Below are positions 25,393-34,864 of a stretch of 64,000 bases of DNA, piece after piece. A program made the translations under genes and the position numbers. The DNA lies in NCBI RefSeq assembly GCF_000340885.1, contig NC_020291.1, positions 6,466,258 to 6,530,257 of the forward strand. The letters run 5' to 3'. Below the pieces are notes generated by a model, which had not been told where the DNA came from, did not search any database, and worked only from the letters and a program-made list of their open reading frames with translations. Each line of letters begins with the position of its first letter. Positions within the stretch are counted from its first letter, which is position 1. The stretch is from Clostridium saccharoperbutylacetonicum N1-4(HMT) (GTDB lineage Bacteria > Bacillota > Clostridia > Clostridiales > Clostridiaceae).

Positions 25393-25456
25393 TTTTAAGT
25401 CCTCCTTAAAATCTTCTTTATTATATTTAATATTTATAAATTATAACCTATATTAA

Positions 25457-26248
25457 TTAAATTTCTATATAACCACTAGGATTATGTCTATTTGCCATAG
25501 TTAATATTATGTCTTCCTTTTGCCTAATTCCATTTTCATTTAAAACATTTAAAACTGTTTGATATGCCAAATCAGGCTGATTATTTGTATTACTTAAATG
25601 TCCTAAAATAACTTTCTTATTGGTTGAAGTTTTATATAACTGAACTATAGCACTTCCACAATCCTCATTAGATAAATGTCCTATTTCACTAAGTATTCTT
25701 CTTTTTAAAGGATATGGATATGGCCCAAATTTAAGCATATTCACATCATGATTACTTTCAAGAAGAATAACTTCTGAATCTTTTATATTATCATAAATTT
25801 CTTTAGTAAATGTCCCAAAATCCGTTGCTACACTTATGTTTTTTTGACCCGAACTCACTGTATACCCCATTGGAGCTGCCGCATCATGTGGTATATTAAA
25901 TGCTTTTATGCTCATATCACATATCTCAGTAACAGATCTTTTATCTATTACTTTTATGTTGTGCTCTTTTATCTTTCCAATAGAACTTTCCATGGCAGAC
26001 CAAGTATCTGCATTTGCATATATAGGAATATCATATTTTCTTGATACAACACCTACACCTTTAACATGGTCACTATGTTCATGGGTTATAAAAATCCCAT
26101 TAATTTCAGTTGGATTTTGGTTGATCTCCTGTAAAGCTGAATCGATCTTTTTACCTGGGAGTCCTGCATCTATTAATATCTTAGCTTTATCTGAAGCAAT
26201 AAACATACTATTTCCGCTACTACCACTATATAAAGAACAAAATATCAC
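25457..26248 (-). CDS. walJ: WalJ/YycJ-type MBL-fold hydrolase
   Basis: 263 aa. Starts MIFCSLYSGSSGNS, typical of YycJ/WalJ. Metal ligands: FITHEHSDHVKG (HxHxDH), then IPHDAAAPMGY, ATDFGTF, LESNHD and LGHLSN. In Bacillus WalJ is a DNA exonuclease tied to the WalRK cell-wall regulon and chromosome replication; here no walRK is adjacent. Soluble cytoplasmic enzyme. It follows murA by 27 nt, which suggests co-transcription of murA and walJ. Confidence 0.85.
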   Translation of the reverse strand: MIFCSLYSGSSGNSMFIASDKAKILIDAGLPGKKIDSALQEINQNPTEINGIFITHEHSDHVKGVGVVSRKYDIPIYANADTWSAMESSIGKIKEHNIKVIDKRSVTEICDMSIKAFNIPHDAAAPMGYTVSSGQKNISVATDFGTFTKEIYDNIKDSEVILLESNHDVNMLKFGPYPYPLKRRILSEIGHLSNEDCGSAIVQLYKTSTNKKVILGHLSNTNNQPDLAYQTVLNVLNENGIRQKEDIILTMANRHNPSGYIEI

Positions 26249-26275
26249 GATAACCTCTCCCCCTTGGAAATTTTA

Positions 26276-27541
26276 TTACTCCTCAACTTCTATTCTTCTA
26301 ATATCTGCACCTAAAGCTCTAAACTTATTATCAATATGAGGATATCCTCTATCTATGTGCTCTATATTAGTAATTTCAGTTGTACCTTCTGCCACTAAAC
26401 CAGCTATAACCATAGCCGCACCAGCTCTTAAGTCTGTTGCTTTTACTACAGCTCCAGTTAATTTTTGTGATCCATCTATAATTGCAACTCTGCCCTCAAC
26501 TTTTATATTGGCACCCATCTTTTTTAACTCATCTATATGCTTGTGTCTATTTTCCCATATAGATTCAGTAATTAAACTTCTTCCTGGTACAGTACTTAGT
26601 AATGTTGACATTGGCTGTTGAATATCTGTTGGAAATCCAGGATATGGAGTTGTTTTTATATTTACGCCTTTAAGTGGACCTTTTACTGTAACTCGAAGAG
26701 AGTCATCCCCTTCTTCAATTACAGCTCCCATTTCTGTAAGCTTAGCAGTTATTGATTCCAAATGCTTTGGAATTACATTTTTTATATAAACATCTCCACC
26801 TGTAGCTACTGCTGCTATCATAAATGTACCTGCTTCAATTTGATCAGGTATCACACTATATGAGCAGCCCTTCATGCTTTCAACACCTTTAATTCTTATT
26901 ATATCTGTTCCAGCACCCTTGATATCAGCACCCATTGAGTTTAAGAAGTTTGCTACATCAACTACATGAGGTTCCTTAGCTACATTTTCTAATACTGTAA
27001 CTCCCTCTGCTAGTGTTGCTGCTATCATTACATTTATTGTCGCACCAACTGAAACTACATCAAAAAATATGTTAGCACCTTTTAATTTATCAGCTTTAAC
27101 AATTGCAGCTCCATGCTCTATAACTACTTCAGCACCTAAAGCTTCAAATCCTTTTATATGCTGATCAATAGGTCTTACTCCTATTGAACAACCTCCTGGA
27201 AGAAGGACTTTAGCCTTTTTAAAGCGTGCCAATAAAGCCCCAATAAAATAATATGAGCCTCTCATTCTTCTTGCATCGTCTGTGCAAGCTTCAAAGTTAT
27301 TTACATCAGTACTGTCTATTTCTAAAGTATTATTATCTATTTTAACTATATTACAACCTAAACTTCTAAGTATTCTCTCTAAGCAATGTACGTCTTCAAT
27401 ATCTGGTATGTTATCAATTGTGCATTTCCCATTACTTGCTAATATTGCTGCTGGTAATATTGCCACTGCAGCATTCTTAGCTCCGTTGATATCAACACTA
27501 CCTTTAAGCAAGTTTCCACCGTTTATAACTAATCTTTCCAT
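26276..27541 (-). CDS. murA: UDP-N-acetylglucosamine 1-carboxyvinyltransferase
   Basis: 421 aa from ATG 27541 (AGGGTG 6 nt upstream; the longer start six codons earlier is not supported). MurA hallmarks: [20 protein letters not shown] near the N-terminus, [15 protein letters not shown] with the catalytic Cys (about residue 115), and the inside-out alpha-beta barrel repeats. It transfers enolpyruvate from PEP to UDP-GlcNAc, the first step of peptidoglycan synthesis, and is the fosfomycin target. Firmicutes often carry two paralogues; which one this is cannot be told from the window. Confidence 0.93.
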   Translation of the reverse strand: MERLVINGGNLLKGSVDINGAKNAAVAILPAAILASNGKCTIDNIPDIEDVHCLERILRSLGCNIVKIDNNTLEIDSTDVNNFEACTDDARRMRGSYYFIGALLARFKKAKVLLPGGCSIGVRPIDQHIKGFEALGAEVVIEHGAAIVKADKLKGANIFFDVVSVGATINVMIAATLAEGVTVLENVAKEPHVVDVANFLNSMGADIKGAGTDIIRIKGVESMKGCSYSVIPDQIEAGTFMIAAVATGGDVYIKNVIPKHLESITAKLTEMGAVIEEGDDSLRVTVKGPLKGVNIKTTPYPGFPTDIQQPMSTLLSTVPGRSLITESIWENRHKHIDELKKMGANIKVEGRVAIIDGSQKLTGAVVKATDLRAGAAMVIAGLVAEGTTEITNIEHIDRGYPHIDNKFRALGADIRRIEVEE

Positions 27542-27902
27542 TGAATTCACCCTATCCATTAAATCTATATATAATCTATTTCTTCATAGTAATTTTTATT
27601 ATTAAATAAATCCTTGTTTATTAAAAAAGTCTACTCGTACTATTATAACATAAACTGAATTTATTTAAATATATTTTTTAATCTATAAGCACTTTTTTCA
27701 CCATAATTACTAGTCTAAAATAAATTAATCCTTACATTTTTTGTTATATTATTACTTTTATTTAATATTTTTCTTAATATTACATAATTATTATCCCAAT
27801 TCACCAATTAATTATTCTTACAATCATATTCTTTTATATTACTTATTATGCTATAATAAGTAATATTCTAGTAATACACTATTTGAGATTGTGAGGGTTA
27901 TC

Positions 27903-28442
27903 ATGAAGTATTATATAGTTGCATTATTTGATGAAAATACATATCAAATAATATCTCCTATTCAAAAAAATATGTCAAAAAAATTTAGGGCTAATAGAAA
28001 TTCACCGGCACCTTTTGTTTTATTATCAGCAATAGAAAATCCAAATTTAGATAAATTATATCCTATCGTTGATAAAATAGTGGCTCCTTATAAGAGTTTT
28101 AGAATTGATGCTAGTGATTCAGTATATTTATTTGAACCTACTAAAAGTATAAATTTAAAAGTTGATGATAAAGGTTACATAAAGAGACTTTCTCGTAGTT
28201 TATTTGATATGTTAGAACTTAATGGATTTAGTGTTAAATCTTTTGAAGATAACTTTGTTTCACTTGCTAATTTAGTTTACATTCCTAGAGATTACAAAAA
28301 GCAAAGTCTAAAATTAAATTTTCCGGATATATATGATGAAAATAGTTGTGTAAAACTAAGAATTAAGAGTATAGAAATATGGAAATTACCTACTGTTAAG
28401 AAGAATACACCATTAAAATCCTATGTTTTAAAAGATTTTTAA
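27903..28442 (+). CDS. 2H-phosphoesterase-like protein lacking the catalytic histidines
   Basis: 179 aa from ATG 27903 (GAGGG 7 nt upstream). The pattern of strands and helices (YYIVALFDENTYQII at 2-16, then two halves) follows LigT / 2'-5' RNA ligase-like proteins, whose halves each carry HxTx. Here the expected places read APFVLL (about 39-44) and FVSLANL (about 118-124), so both His are gone. It may bind nucleotides or be a structural descendant. If the fold guess is wrong, it is an uncharacterised conserved clostridial protein. The 27542-27902 interval upstream is AT-rich and holds only a probable promoter. Confidence 0.5.
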   Translation: MKYYIVALFDENTYQIISPIQKNMSKKFRANRNSPAPFVLLSAIENPNLDKLYPIVDKIVAPYKSFRIDASDSVYLFEPTKSINLKVDDKGYIKRLSRSLFDMLELNGFSVKSFEDNFVSLANLVYIPRDYKKQSLKLNFPDIYDENSCVKLRIKSIEIWKLPTVKKNTPLKSYVLKDF

Positions 28443-28492
28443 ACTATACTCTGTTGTTTATATGCAATAATTTTAAATTAACAATAAGAAAT

Positions 28493-28545
28493 AAAAGATT
28501 AGATTAAATATTAAGTTTTATATTTAATCTAGTCTTTTATCATTT
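28493..28545 (+). terminator. Terminator after the 2H-like gene
   Basis: AAAAGATTAGATTAAATA (28493-28510) pairs with TATTTAATCTAGTCTTTT (28521-28538), one mismatch, and is followed by ATCATTTTATT. Stem of about 18 bp. Confidence 0.75.
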
Positions 28546-28696
28546 TATTAGATTAAATAATTGATAAAATAATCAAAAAAAATAATAATTTATGAATTTT
28601 CTAAAAATATTTTTTCTGTATTCGTTTTCCGAACTTTAATTTACTTTAAAGATTTTGTAAAATAGTAGTATTACTAAAAGTACAGGAGGATTTATT

Positions 28697-29173
28697 ATGA
28701 ATATTCAACCACTATTTAAAGTACAAAAAAAATACAATGATAGTTTGTCAATAAACGAAGATTTAGACGCTCATAAATTGCAAGTACGTAAAAACTTAGA
28801 ATTTGAAATTGCTCTTGGAGATTTAGCAAATGAAACTAATTGCTTTAACTACCTATTAAACAATTCTAATCCAATAAACATAACTTCTGTATTCCATAAA
28901 TATATAACTTGTATTTCTCAGGTGTTGACTTTAGGGATTGACCACAAATACACAGATCTAATTGCAGTAACAATGAATCCCAACGATTATTGTCTAAGTG
29001 ATCAATTTTTAAATTTATATATTGATACAAATGATTTAATTGCATCACCATCAATGGACCATTACTTAACTTTATTTGAAGATTTATTAAGTTTAGGGCT
29101 AACATTAGGTTTTTCAGAAGCTCAAATACAAAATCAATTTTTAAAAAGCTCAGATAAATTAGTAATGCTTTAA
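28697..29173 (+). CDS. Dimeric dUTPase-like protein (all-alpha NTP pyrophosphatase fold)
   Basis: 158 aa, SD AGGAGG 7 nt before ATG. Helix GDLANETNCFNYL (about 42-54) matches the GELANETRCFKYW region of DUT_2 dUTPases, and VLTLGIDHKYTDL (about 75-87) fits the next helix (FILSLGL). In active enzymes the first metal helix reads VELGELANE; here it is IALGDLANE, so one Glu is Ala and another is Asp. It may still hydrolyse a nucleotide weakly, or may have shifted to binding. Monocistronic. Confidence 0.6.
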   Translation: MNIQPLFKVQKKYNDSLSINEDLDAHKLQVRKNLEFEIALGDLANETNCFNYLLNNSNPINITSVFHKYITCISQVLTLGIDHKYTDLIAVTMNPNDYCLSDQFLNLYIDTNDLIASPSMDHYLTLFEDLLSLGLTLGFSEAQIQNQFLKSSDKLVML

Positions 29174-29256
29174 TTGTTTATAACTTTTACATAATATACT
29201 TTTCTTTAATATAATATTTAGTTAACTTACGGGCATAATACTCCTGAGGTGATATT

Positions 29257-29688
29257 ATGTTTGGAATATTATGCGCATTAATTTCTGGAGTTGCTATGAG
29301 TGTGCAAGGTGTGTTTAATACAAGGTTGGGAGAAAAAATAGGAGTATGGGAAACTACATTAATTGTTCAAGTTATTGCTCTTATAGTAAGTATTGTAGTT
29401 TTTTTCTTTCTACGAGATGGAGATTTTACTAACTTGAAGGAGGTAAACAAACTCTATTTATTAGGGGGAATCCTAGGAGTTGTAATCACTTTTACAGTAA
29501 TGAAAAGCGTTAGTTCCATGGGACCTACCTTAGGTATCGGTATTATTTTAGTATCTCAATTACTTGTTGCTGCACTTATTGATGCTCTAGGATTATTTGG
29601 AAGTGATAAAATTAAGTTTTCCTTAAATCATTTTTTAGGTATTGCTATTATGATTATTGGTATTGTAATATTTAAATGGAATCATTAA
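29257..29688 (+). CDS. YdcZ/DUF606-family membrane transporter
   Basis: 143 aa, five membrane helices. Opens with GILCALISGVAMSVQGVFNTRLGEKIG, the hallmark of the YdcZ group within the drug/metabolite transporter superfamily (half-size members that act as dimers). Later VMKSVSSMGPTLGIGIILVSQLL fits helix 4. Substrate unknown. Followed after 17 nt by an MBL hydrolase gene, perhaps an operon. Confidence 0.82.
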   Translation: MFGILCALISGVAMSVQGVFNTRLGEKIGVWETTLIVQVIALIVSIVVFFFLRDGDFTNLKEVNKLYLLGGILGVVITFTVMKSVSSMGPTLGIGIILVSQLLVAALIDALGLFGSDKIKFSLNHFLGIAIMIIGIVIFKWNH

Positions 29689-29705
29689 GAAAGGAATGAC
29701 ATGCT

Positions 29706-30521
29706 TTGAATTTTTTTTCTAACATAAATTTTTTATTCCATTTAACAATTAATAATGTAAAAGAATATTTTAGCAAAAACCAGCCAATTAAATCTGATGA
29801 TATTACTGAGAACTCTGTAAATTGGTTTGGTCATGCAACTACAGTTATTAATTTGGCTAACAAAATAATTATTACAGACCCTGTATTTTCGAGTTTATTA
29901 GGTTATTTTAAGAGATTACCAGAAAAGCCTGACTATTTATCTGATTTAAAAGTAGATTATATACTATTATCTCATGGCCACATGGATCACTTAAACTTTC
30001 CTTCATTAAAAAAGTTAAATAAGGACGCAACTATAATTGTCCCTAAAGGATATGTTCGCATTATGAAATCATTAGGCTTCAAAAATGTTGTATTGTTACA
30101 CCCTGGCGACGTATATGATGATGGCTTTGTAAAAATTACTGCTTATGAAGCTAATCATGATGGGAGACGTTTTTATTTTGGCCAAGATAATGAAAGTATT
30201 TCTTATTTAATTGAACGTGAAAATAAAAGTGTATTTTTCGCTGGCGATACTGCTCTTACAGATAAATTTAAAAATATTAGCTGTGATATTGCATTAATGC
30301 CTGTTGGCTGCTATAAACCTGATAGATTTACATATATGCACTGCACTCCAGAGCAAAGTTATGAAATGTTTAAAATGATGAAATGTCCAATAATGATTCC
30401 AATTCATTATAAGACCTTCAAAATTTCTTTGGAAAACTTTAAAGAAACTGAAGAATCATTATTAAACTTAAATGACCAATCTATAAAAATTATAGATATT
30501 GGAGAAACTTATAGTTTTTAA
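29706..30521 (+). CDS. UlaG/RomA-like MBL-fold hydrolase
   Basis: 271 aa, TTG start with AAAGGA 9 nt upstream (the ATG 5 nt earlier is in another frame). VNWFGHATTVINLANKIIITDPVFSS and LLSHGHMDHLNFPSL (metal motif HxHxDH, about 90-100), then EANHDGRRF, FAGDTALTD and PIHYKTF are typical of the UlaG/NAPE-PLD-like branch. Such enzymes cleave lactones or phosphodiesters; substrate unknown. Soluble or membrane-peripheral through the hydrophobic start FFSNINFLFHL. Confidence 0.82.
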   Translation: MNFFSNINFLFHLTINNVKEYFSKNQPIKSDDITENSVNWFGHATTVINLANKIIITDPVFSSLLGYFKRLPEKPDYLSDLKVDYILLSHGHMDHLNFPSLKKLNKDATIIVPKGYVRIMKSLGFKNVVLLHPGDVYDDGFVKITAYEANHDGRRFYFGQDNESISYLIERENKSVFFAGDTALTDKFKNISCDIALMPVGCYKPDRFTYMHCTPEQSYEMFKMMKCPIMIPIHYKTFKISLENFKETEESLLNLNDQSIKIIDIGETYSF

Positions 30522-30737
30522 ATACATTTTAATTAAAATATCTTTTAACAAATAAGTGGTAGGTAATTATTCCAATTATTGTTCTATTACAATATAATGA
30601 GGAGTACTTAACCTGCCATTTATAATTTTCCATAATCAAATTTATTTTCACGTAGAGAATAAATTTATTTTAATTATATTAACAATAAATTTATTTTTCA
30701 TATAATATATTGAAGTAATAATATTTTGGAGAAATAT

Positions 30738-31937
30738 ATGTTCTTATTTAAAAAGAAATTAGATCATAATCTACAATCCTATATATCCAAAAATGCTTTT
30801 AAAAATTACAGAGTGCTTATTCAATATAAAGATTTTCAATCTTCAATTGTAAAAAAGATCAGTTCATATAGAGGAACTGTTTTTCATATAATAGAATCTT
30901 CTAATCTTATAAGTGCAAGACTTAATTCACGAGGTATTGATAGGTTGTCAGAATATCCTGAAGTAAAAAAAATTTACTTAGATGAATACTTATTTTTATG
31001 TGGTATGAGCGTTACTACTGCCAACAAAGTTCATTTCTCAGAAAAATTTAATTTATCAGGTGCTGGAATTGGCATAGGACTTGTTGATAGTGGCATATAT
31101 CCTCATCAGGATTTAACCTCCCCTAGCACTAAGATAGAATTCTTTGAAGATCTAATAAATAATTTCAAGTATCCATATGATGACAATGGCCACGGTACAT
31201 CAATTGCAGGAATTCTATGCAGTAGTGGTTTATCGTCTAATAATATGTATAAAGGTATCTGCAATAAAAGTAAATTATATTGCTATAAAGCCTTTGATAA
31301 GCTTGGAAAAGGATTTGCCTCTGATATATTGTATTCAATTGAAAGTTTATCTAATAAATCTAAAGAAAATAACATAAAAGTATTATGTCTTCCCTTTGAA
31401 CTTTTAACTCATAATACATTCATCATTTCTTGTTTTGATTTAACATTTAATTATGCTATCTCTAAAGGCTTGATTCCAATAGTGCCTAGCGGAAGTAATC
31501 TGAGTACTAAGACTTCTATAATGGGTATTGCAACTCTTCCAAGCTGCATTACTGTATCAGGATTAAACACAGCTTCACCAATTATAAAACCTTATGCTTA
31601 CTCTTCTGAAGGTATTTATGTCAAATTAAATAAACCTAATTTATCTGCTGCTTGTGTTAATATTGTTTCCTTAAACTCTGACAATAATTACATTCCCGAA
31701 AAAAATGGCCTTAAGCTTTATCCTAACAGACTAGATATCGCATATAAGACTTTTACTGGTTCATCAATTGCTGTTGCTTATATTAGTGGTTTATGTGCTT
31801 TGCTATGCGAAAAAAATCCAGCTATGAGCTTCAAAGACATGAATTCATTGTTGAAAATTGCATGCGATCCTATTGATGATATCTCTAGTTCAATTCAAGG
31901 TGAAGGTTTAATAAATATACACAAACTTATAACTTAA
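30738..31937 (+). CDS. Intracellular subtilisin-like serine protease (S8)
   Basis: 399 aa from ATG 30738 (GGAG 6 nt upstream; the TTG 12 nt earlier is inside the site). Residues 20-85 resemble an I9 propeptide (RVLIQYKDFQSSIVKKISSY...VKKIYLDEY). Catalytic Asp in GLVDSGIYPH, His in NGHGTSIAGIL and Ser in FTGSSIAVAYISG are all present; the usual GTSMA reads GSSIA. There is no signal peptide, so it acts inside the cell or spore. The Csp germination proteases are related clostridial enzymes, but they are longer. It precedes dnaD with a terminator between. Confidence 0.83.
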   Translation: MFLFKKKLDHNLQSYISKNAFKNYRVLIQYKDFQSSIVKKISSYRGTVFHIIESSNLISARLNSRGIDRLSEYPEVKKIYLDEYLFLCGMSVTTANKVHFSEKFNLSGAGIGIGLVDSGIYPHQDLTSPSTKIEFFEDLINNFKYPYDDNGHGTSIAGILCSSGLSSNNMYKGICNKSKLYCYKAFDKLGKGFASDILYSIESLSNKSKENNIKVLCLPFELLTHNTFIISCFDLTFNYAISKGLIPIVPSGSNLSTKTSIMGIATLPSCITVSGLNTASPIIKPYAYSSEGIYVKLNKPNLSAACVNIVSLNSDNNYIPEKNGLKLYPNRLDIAYKTFTGSSIAVAYISGLCALLCEKNPAMSFKDMNSLLKIACDPIDDISSSIQGEGLINIHKLIT

Positions 31938-31952
31938 TTAATATTTCATACC

Positions 31953-31999
31953 TTATAGCATATTTTATAATATGCTATAATTATTTACATATAATATTT
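31953..31999 (+). terminator. Terminator after the subtilase gene
   Basis: TTATAGCATATT (31953-31964) and AATATGCTATAA (31969-31980) form a 12 bp perfect stem with a 4 nt loop, then TTATTTACAT. Confidence 0.65.
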
Positions 32000-32062
32000 T
32001 TTTATTATAATTATTTAATATAATGTAAATGACAGACCATTTGAAAGGTTGGTGACATAAAA

Positions 32063-33064
32063 ATGAGTACATTTATGTTAAAGAATAAATCTCTAAAATC
32101 TACTCCTGTAAGTAATATATTTCTCGAGAAATACATGCCTCAAGCTAGAGGTGAATTTGTAAAAATTTATTTATTAATGTTAAAACATAATATTTCTGGA
32201 GAATTAGGAATTAGCTCAACAATATTAGCTTCAGCATTAAATTTATTAGAATCTGATATTATAAATGCCCTTAATTATTGGAATGATCAAGGAGTTTTAA
32301 AGCTAACTAAAATAGATACTATGGGAAATTTTGATGTAGAATTTTTAGACTTAATAGAGGAACCAGTAAATACTAAAAAGGAAGTTGATTTACTTGAAGC
32401 CTTAGACAGTACTAGTACAAAGGATATGCTAAAAGACATTGAAACACTTTTAGCAAGACCCTTATCGCCAAATGAAATGTCTATTTACTTAAATTGGCAA
32501 AAGGAATTTGGCTTTTCCTCTGAATTAATTTTAATATTAATGGAATACTGTATATCAAAAGGCAAAAGTGATCCTAGATATATTGAAAAGGTAGCCTTGG
32601 CTTGGCATGATCAAAAAATAACAAATGTTGAGCAGGCACAAAACTTAATCAAAAAAACTGAAGATAAATGGCTTAACATAAGAAAGATATTAACCTACTT
32701 AGGTATAAATAATACTGATATAATGAAGCCACAACAAGATTTAATTGAGAAATGGCTTTTAATCTACAAATTTCCAAATGAAATTATAACTAAAGCCTGT
32801 GATATATGTTTTGAAAGATTAAGTAGAGCTGATTTCAAATACATCGATGGAATACTAACTAACTGGAATAAAAATAATATTAGAACGCTAGAAGATATAG
32901 CTCTTAAGGATACAAAAAATTCTAAAAATAATAATTATCAAAAAAATTATATCCGCAACAATAATAATGATAAATCAACTCCTAAATTCAATAATTTTGA
33001 AGCAAGGGAGTATGATTACGATTCCTTAGAAAAAAAACTTTTAGGATGGGATAATGATGATTAA
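32063..33064 (+). CDS. DnaD-domain replication protein
   Basis: 333 aa. The N-terminal winged helix covers about residues 20-100 (EFVKIYLLMLKHNISGE; LNYWNDQGVLKL), and two DnaD/DnaB_2 domains follow (about 120-195 and 205-280: LSPNEMSIYLNWQKEFGFSSELI, then KACDICFERLSRADFKYIDGILTNW). The tail is Asn/Lys-rich. DnaD/DnaB-type proteins remodel DNA and help load the replicative helicase. The stop overlaps the start of the DnaI-like loader gene by 11 nt, so the two are translationally coupled. Confidence 0.87.
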   Translation: MSTFMLKNKSLKSTPVSNIFLEKYMPQARGEFVKIYLLMLKHNISGELGISSTILASALNLLESDIINALNYWNDQGVLKLTKIDTMGNFDVEFLDLIEEPVNTKKEVDLLEALDSTSTKDMLKDIETLLARPLSPNEMSIYLNWQKEFGFSSELILILMEYCISKGKSDPRYIEKVALAWHDQKITNVEQAQNLIKKTEDKWLNIRKILTYLGINNTDIMKPQQDLIEKWLLIYKFPNEIITKACDICFERLSRADFKYIDGILTNWNKNNIRTLEDIALKDTKNSKNNNYQKNYIRNNNNDKSTPKFNNFEAREYDYDSLEKKLLGWDNDD

Positions 33065-34037
33065 AGGATATCAAACTGAAATTTTAAAAATATATGATAA
33101 AATTAGAGAAGATGAGGCTAAAGCTTTAAAACTTAGAAAGGCAGAAATTTCTGAGAAATTTCCAGAGATTATCGAATTAGATAATCAAATTCAGAAGTTA
33201 TCTTTAAAAATGGCAGTGTCAATACTTAAATCTACTGATGGCGAAAAAGTAATTGATGAATTTAAAGAAAATATAACTGACTTAAGAGTAAAAAAGTGTG
33301 AAATGCTGGTTGAACGAGGATATGATCCTGAATACTTAAATTTACGTTACCATTGTACTAAATGTAAAGATACAGGCTTCATAGGACCTGTTAAGTGCAG
33401 TTGCTATAAGCAGAAATTAGTTAAATTGTATTATAAAAATTCTGAATTAGAAAATACAGTAGCATCCAATAACTTCGATAATTTCGATTTAAACTTATTT
33501 TCTAATCATAAACTTGGAGACGAAAAATTTACACCTCGAAAAAATATGGAAAATATTTTGCAATTTGTATTAAGAGAATATCTTCCTGACTTTTCAAAAA
33601 TATCAACCAATATGTTATTTTACGGTAACCCAGGCAGTGGTAAAACTTATTTATCTTACTGCATAGCAAAAGCCATATTAGATCTTGGATATTTAGTTGT
33701 ATACAAAACTTCTGATGAATTAATTAAGAATTTAAGAGAAATAAGATTCAATAACGATTCCTCACTAGAATCCTTGATTTTAGAATGTGACTTATTAATA
33801 ATAGATGATTTAGGAGCAGAGCATCTTAACGAATTTTCTATAACTGAGTTATTCAATGTAATTAACAAGAGAATTCTTACAAATAAAAAAATGCTTATTT
33901 CTACTAATTTAACCTTACCAGGTATAACGAAACAATACAGTGAAAGAATTGCATCTAGATTAATTGGTGAATTTAAACTGTGCAAATTTTATTCTGAAGA
34001 TATAAGGATAAAAAAGAATTTAGAAAAGAATAAATAA
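33054..34037 (+). CDS. DnaI/DnaC-like helicase loader ATPase
   Basis: 327 aa. The N-terminal half has a zinc-type cluster YHCTKCKDTGFIG then CSCYKQ (about 99-123), as in Bacillus DnaI. The AAA+ domain shows Walker A GNPGSGKTYL (about 194-203) and Walker B LLIIDDLGAE (about 255-264). It should load the DnaB hexamer (encoded here at 42243-43580) onto DNA with the DnaD partner. Two in-frame ATGs (33054, 33057) are equally close to GGATGGGA. Confidence 0.9.
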   Translation: MMIKGYQTEILKIYDKIREDEAKALKLRKAEISEKFPEIIELDNQIQKLSLKMAVSILKSTDGEKVIDEFKENITDLRVKKCEMLVERGYDPEYLNLRYHCTKCKDTGFIGPVKCSCYKQKLVKLYYKNSELENTVASNNFDNFDLNLFSNHKLGDEKFTPRKNMENILQFVLREYLPDFSKISTNMLFYGNPGSGKTYLSYCIAKAILDLGYLVVYKTSDELIKNLREIRFNNDSSLESLILECDLLIIDDLGAEHLNEFSITELFNVINKRILTNKKMLISTNLTLPGITKQYSERIASRLIGEFKLCKFYSEDIRIKKNLEKNK

Positions 34038-34051
34038 CCCATTCCCTTTAT

Positions 34052-34092
34052 AAAAAAGCTACTGCATATTACATGCCGTAGCTTTTTCTATT
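34052..34092 (+). terminator. Terminator after the helicase loader gene
   Basis: AAAAAGCTAC (34053-34062) and GTAGCTTTTT (34078-34087) form a 10 bp stem, then CTATTTC. Confidence 0.75.
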
Positions 34093-34114
34093 TCATAGTT
34101 CGTAATATATCTAA

Positions 34115-34151
34115 ACAAAAAAATAAGTCCTAGTTAACACTAGAACTTATT
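34115..34151 (-). terminator. Terminator of the tRNA cluster
   Basis: AATAAGTTCTAGT and ACTAGGACTTATT (minus strand, 34151-34122) form a stem with one mismatch, followed by TTTTTG. It lies just after the last tRNA. Confidence 0.75.
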
Positions 34152-34157
34152 TTACTT

Positions 34158-34234
34158 TGGCGACTCAGAAGGGGCTCGAACCCTCGACCTCCGGCGTGAC
34201 AGGCCGGCACTCTAACCAACTGAGCTACTGAGCC
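34158..34234 (-). tRNA. tRNA-Asp (GTC)
   Basis: 77 nt including an encoded CCA. Acceptor GGCTCAG pairs with CTGAGTC; D-arm AGCTCAGTTGGTTAGAG; anticodon stem-loop CCGGCCTGTCACGCCGG with anticodon GTC; T-arm GAGGGTTCGAGCCCTT. Third gene of the cluster Glu-Val-Asp read leftward. Confidence 0.97.
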
Positions 34235-34240
34235 ATCTTA

Positions 34241-34316
34241 TGGTGGGCACAACAGGGCTCGAACCTGTGACCCCCTGCTTGTAAGGCAGGTGCTCTCCCA
34301 GCTGAGCTATGCGCCC
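34241..34316 (-). tRNA. tRNA-Val (TAC)
   Basis: 76 nt with encoded CCA. Acceptor GGGCGCA / TGTGCCC (one G-U pair); D-arm AGCTCAGCTGGGAGAGC; anticodon loop CTTACAA with TAC; T-arm ACAGGTTCGAGCCCTGT. Middle gene of the cluster. Confidence 0.97.
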
Positions 34317-34331
34317 ATAAGATAGATAAAA

Positions 34332-34406
34332 TGGTGACTCCTAGGGGAATCGAACCCCTGTTACCACCGTGAAAGGGTGGTGTCTTAACCGCTTGACCAA
34401 GGAGCC
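34332..34406 (-). tRNA. tRNA-Glu (TTC)
   Basis: 75 nt with encoded CCA. Acceptor GGCTCCT / AGGAGTC (one G-U pair); anticodon stem CCACC/GGTGG with loop CTTTCAC (TTC); T-arm AGGGGTTCGATTCCCCT. First gene of the cluster. Confidence 0.97.
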
Positions 34407-34484
34407 ATGCTTTGTATGGTTTCTTTAATCTTGAATGTTACAACCCATGTCCTTGAGTTATTCAAGCTGCTGACCACATAGACT

Positions 34485-34513
34485 ATAATACATAAATTTA
34501 GATTCCGTGTCAA
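34485..34513 (-). promoter_or_regulatory. tRNA cluster promoter
   Basis: On the minus strand TTGACA (34508-34513) and TATTAT (34485-34490) are 17 bp apart, 80 nt before tRNA-Glu. The rest of 34407-34864 is very AT-rich and shows no gene. Confidence 0.75.
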
Positions 34514-34864
34514 CACATTTTTTCATTTTTTTTATTTTTATCTTGTCTGATATACTTTCTGTACTCATTTTATTAGCATTTTTTCACCATTTTCAATAAT
34601 TTTATAAACATATAATTAAATTTCATTTACTCTTAGATTTTACTTTTTTTAAATATAGTTTTAATAATTTTAAATTTTTTTAGCTTAATATAATTATTTA
34701 CATGTATAATTTCCCCTAACTATTATAAATCTATTTACAAATATTTATTAACATTAATACTTTTTTTAAATATAAATTTAATATCCATTTATTTTAACAT
34801 ACATATTACTATGATAAAATTTATAAAGACACATATAATTCATTGTAAGGAGAAATTAATTAAT

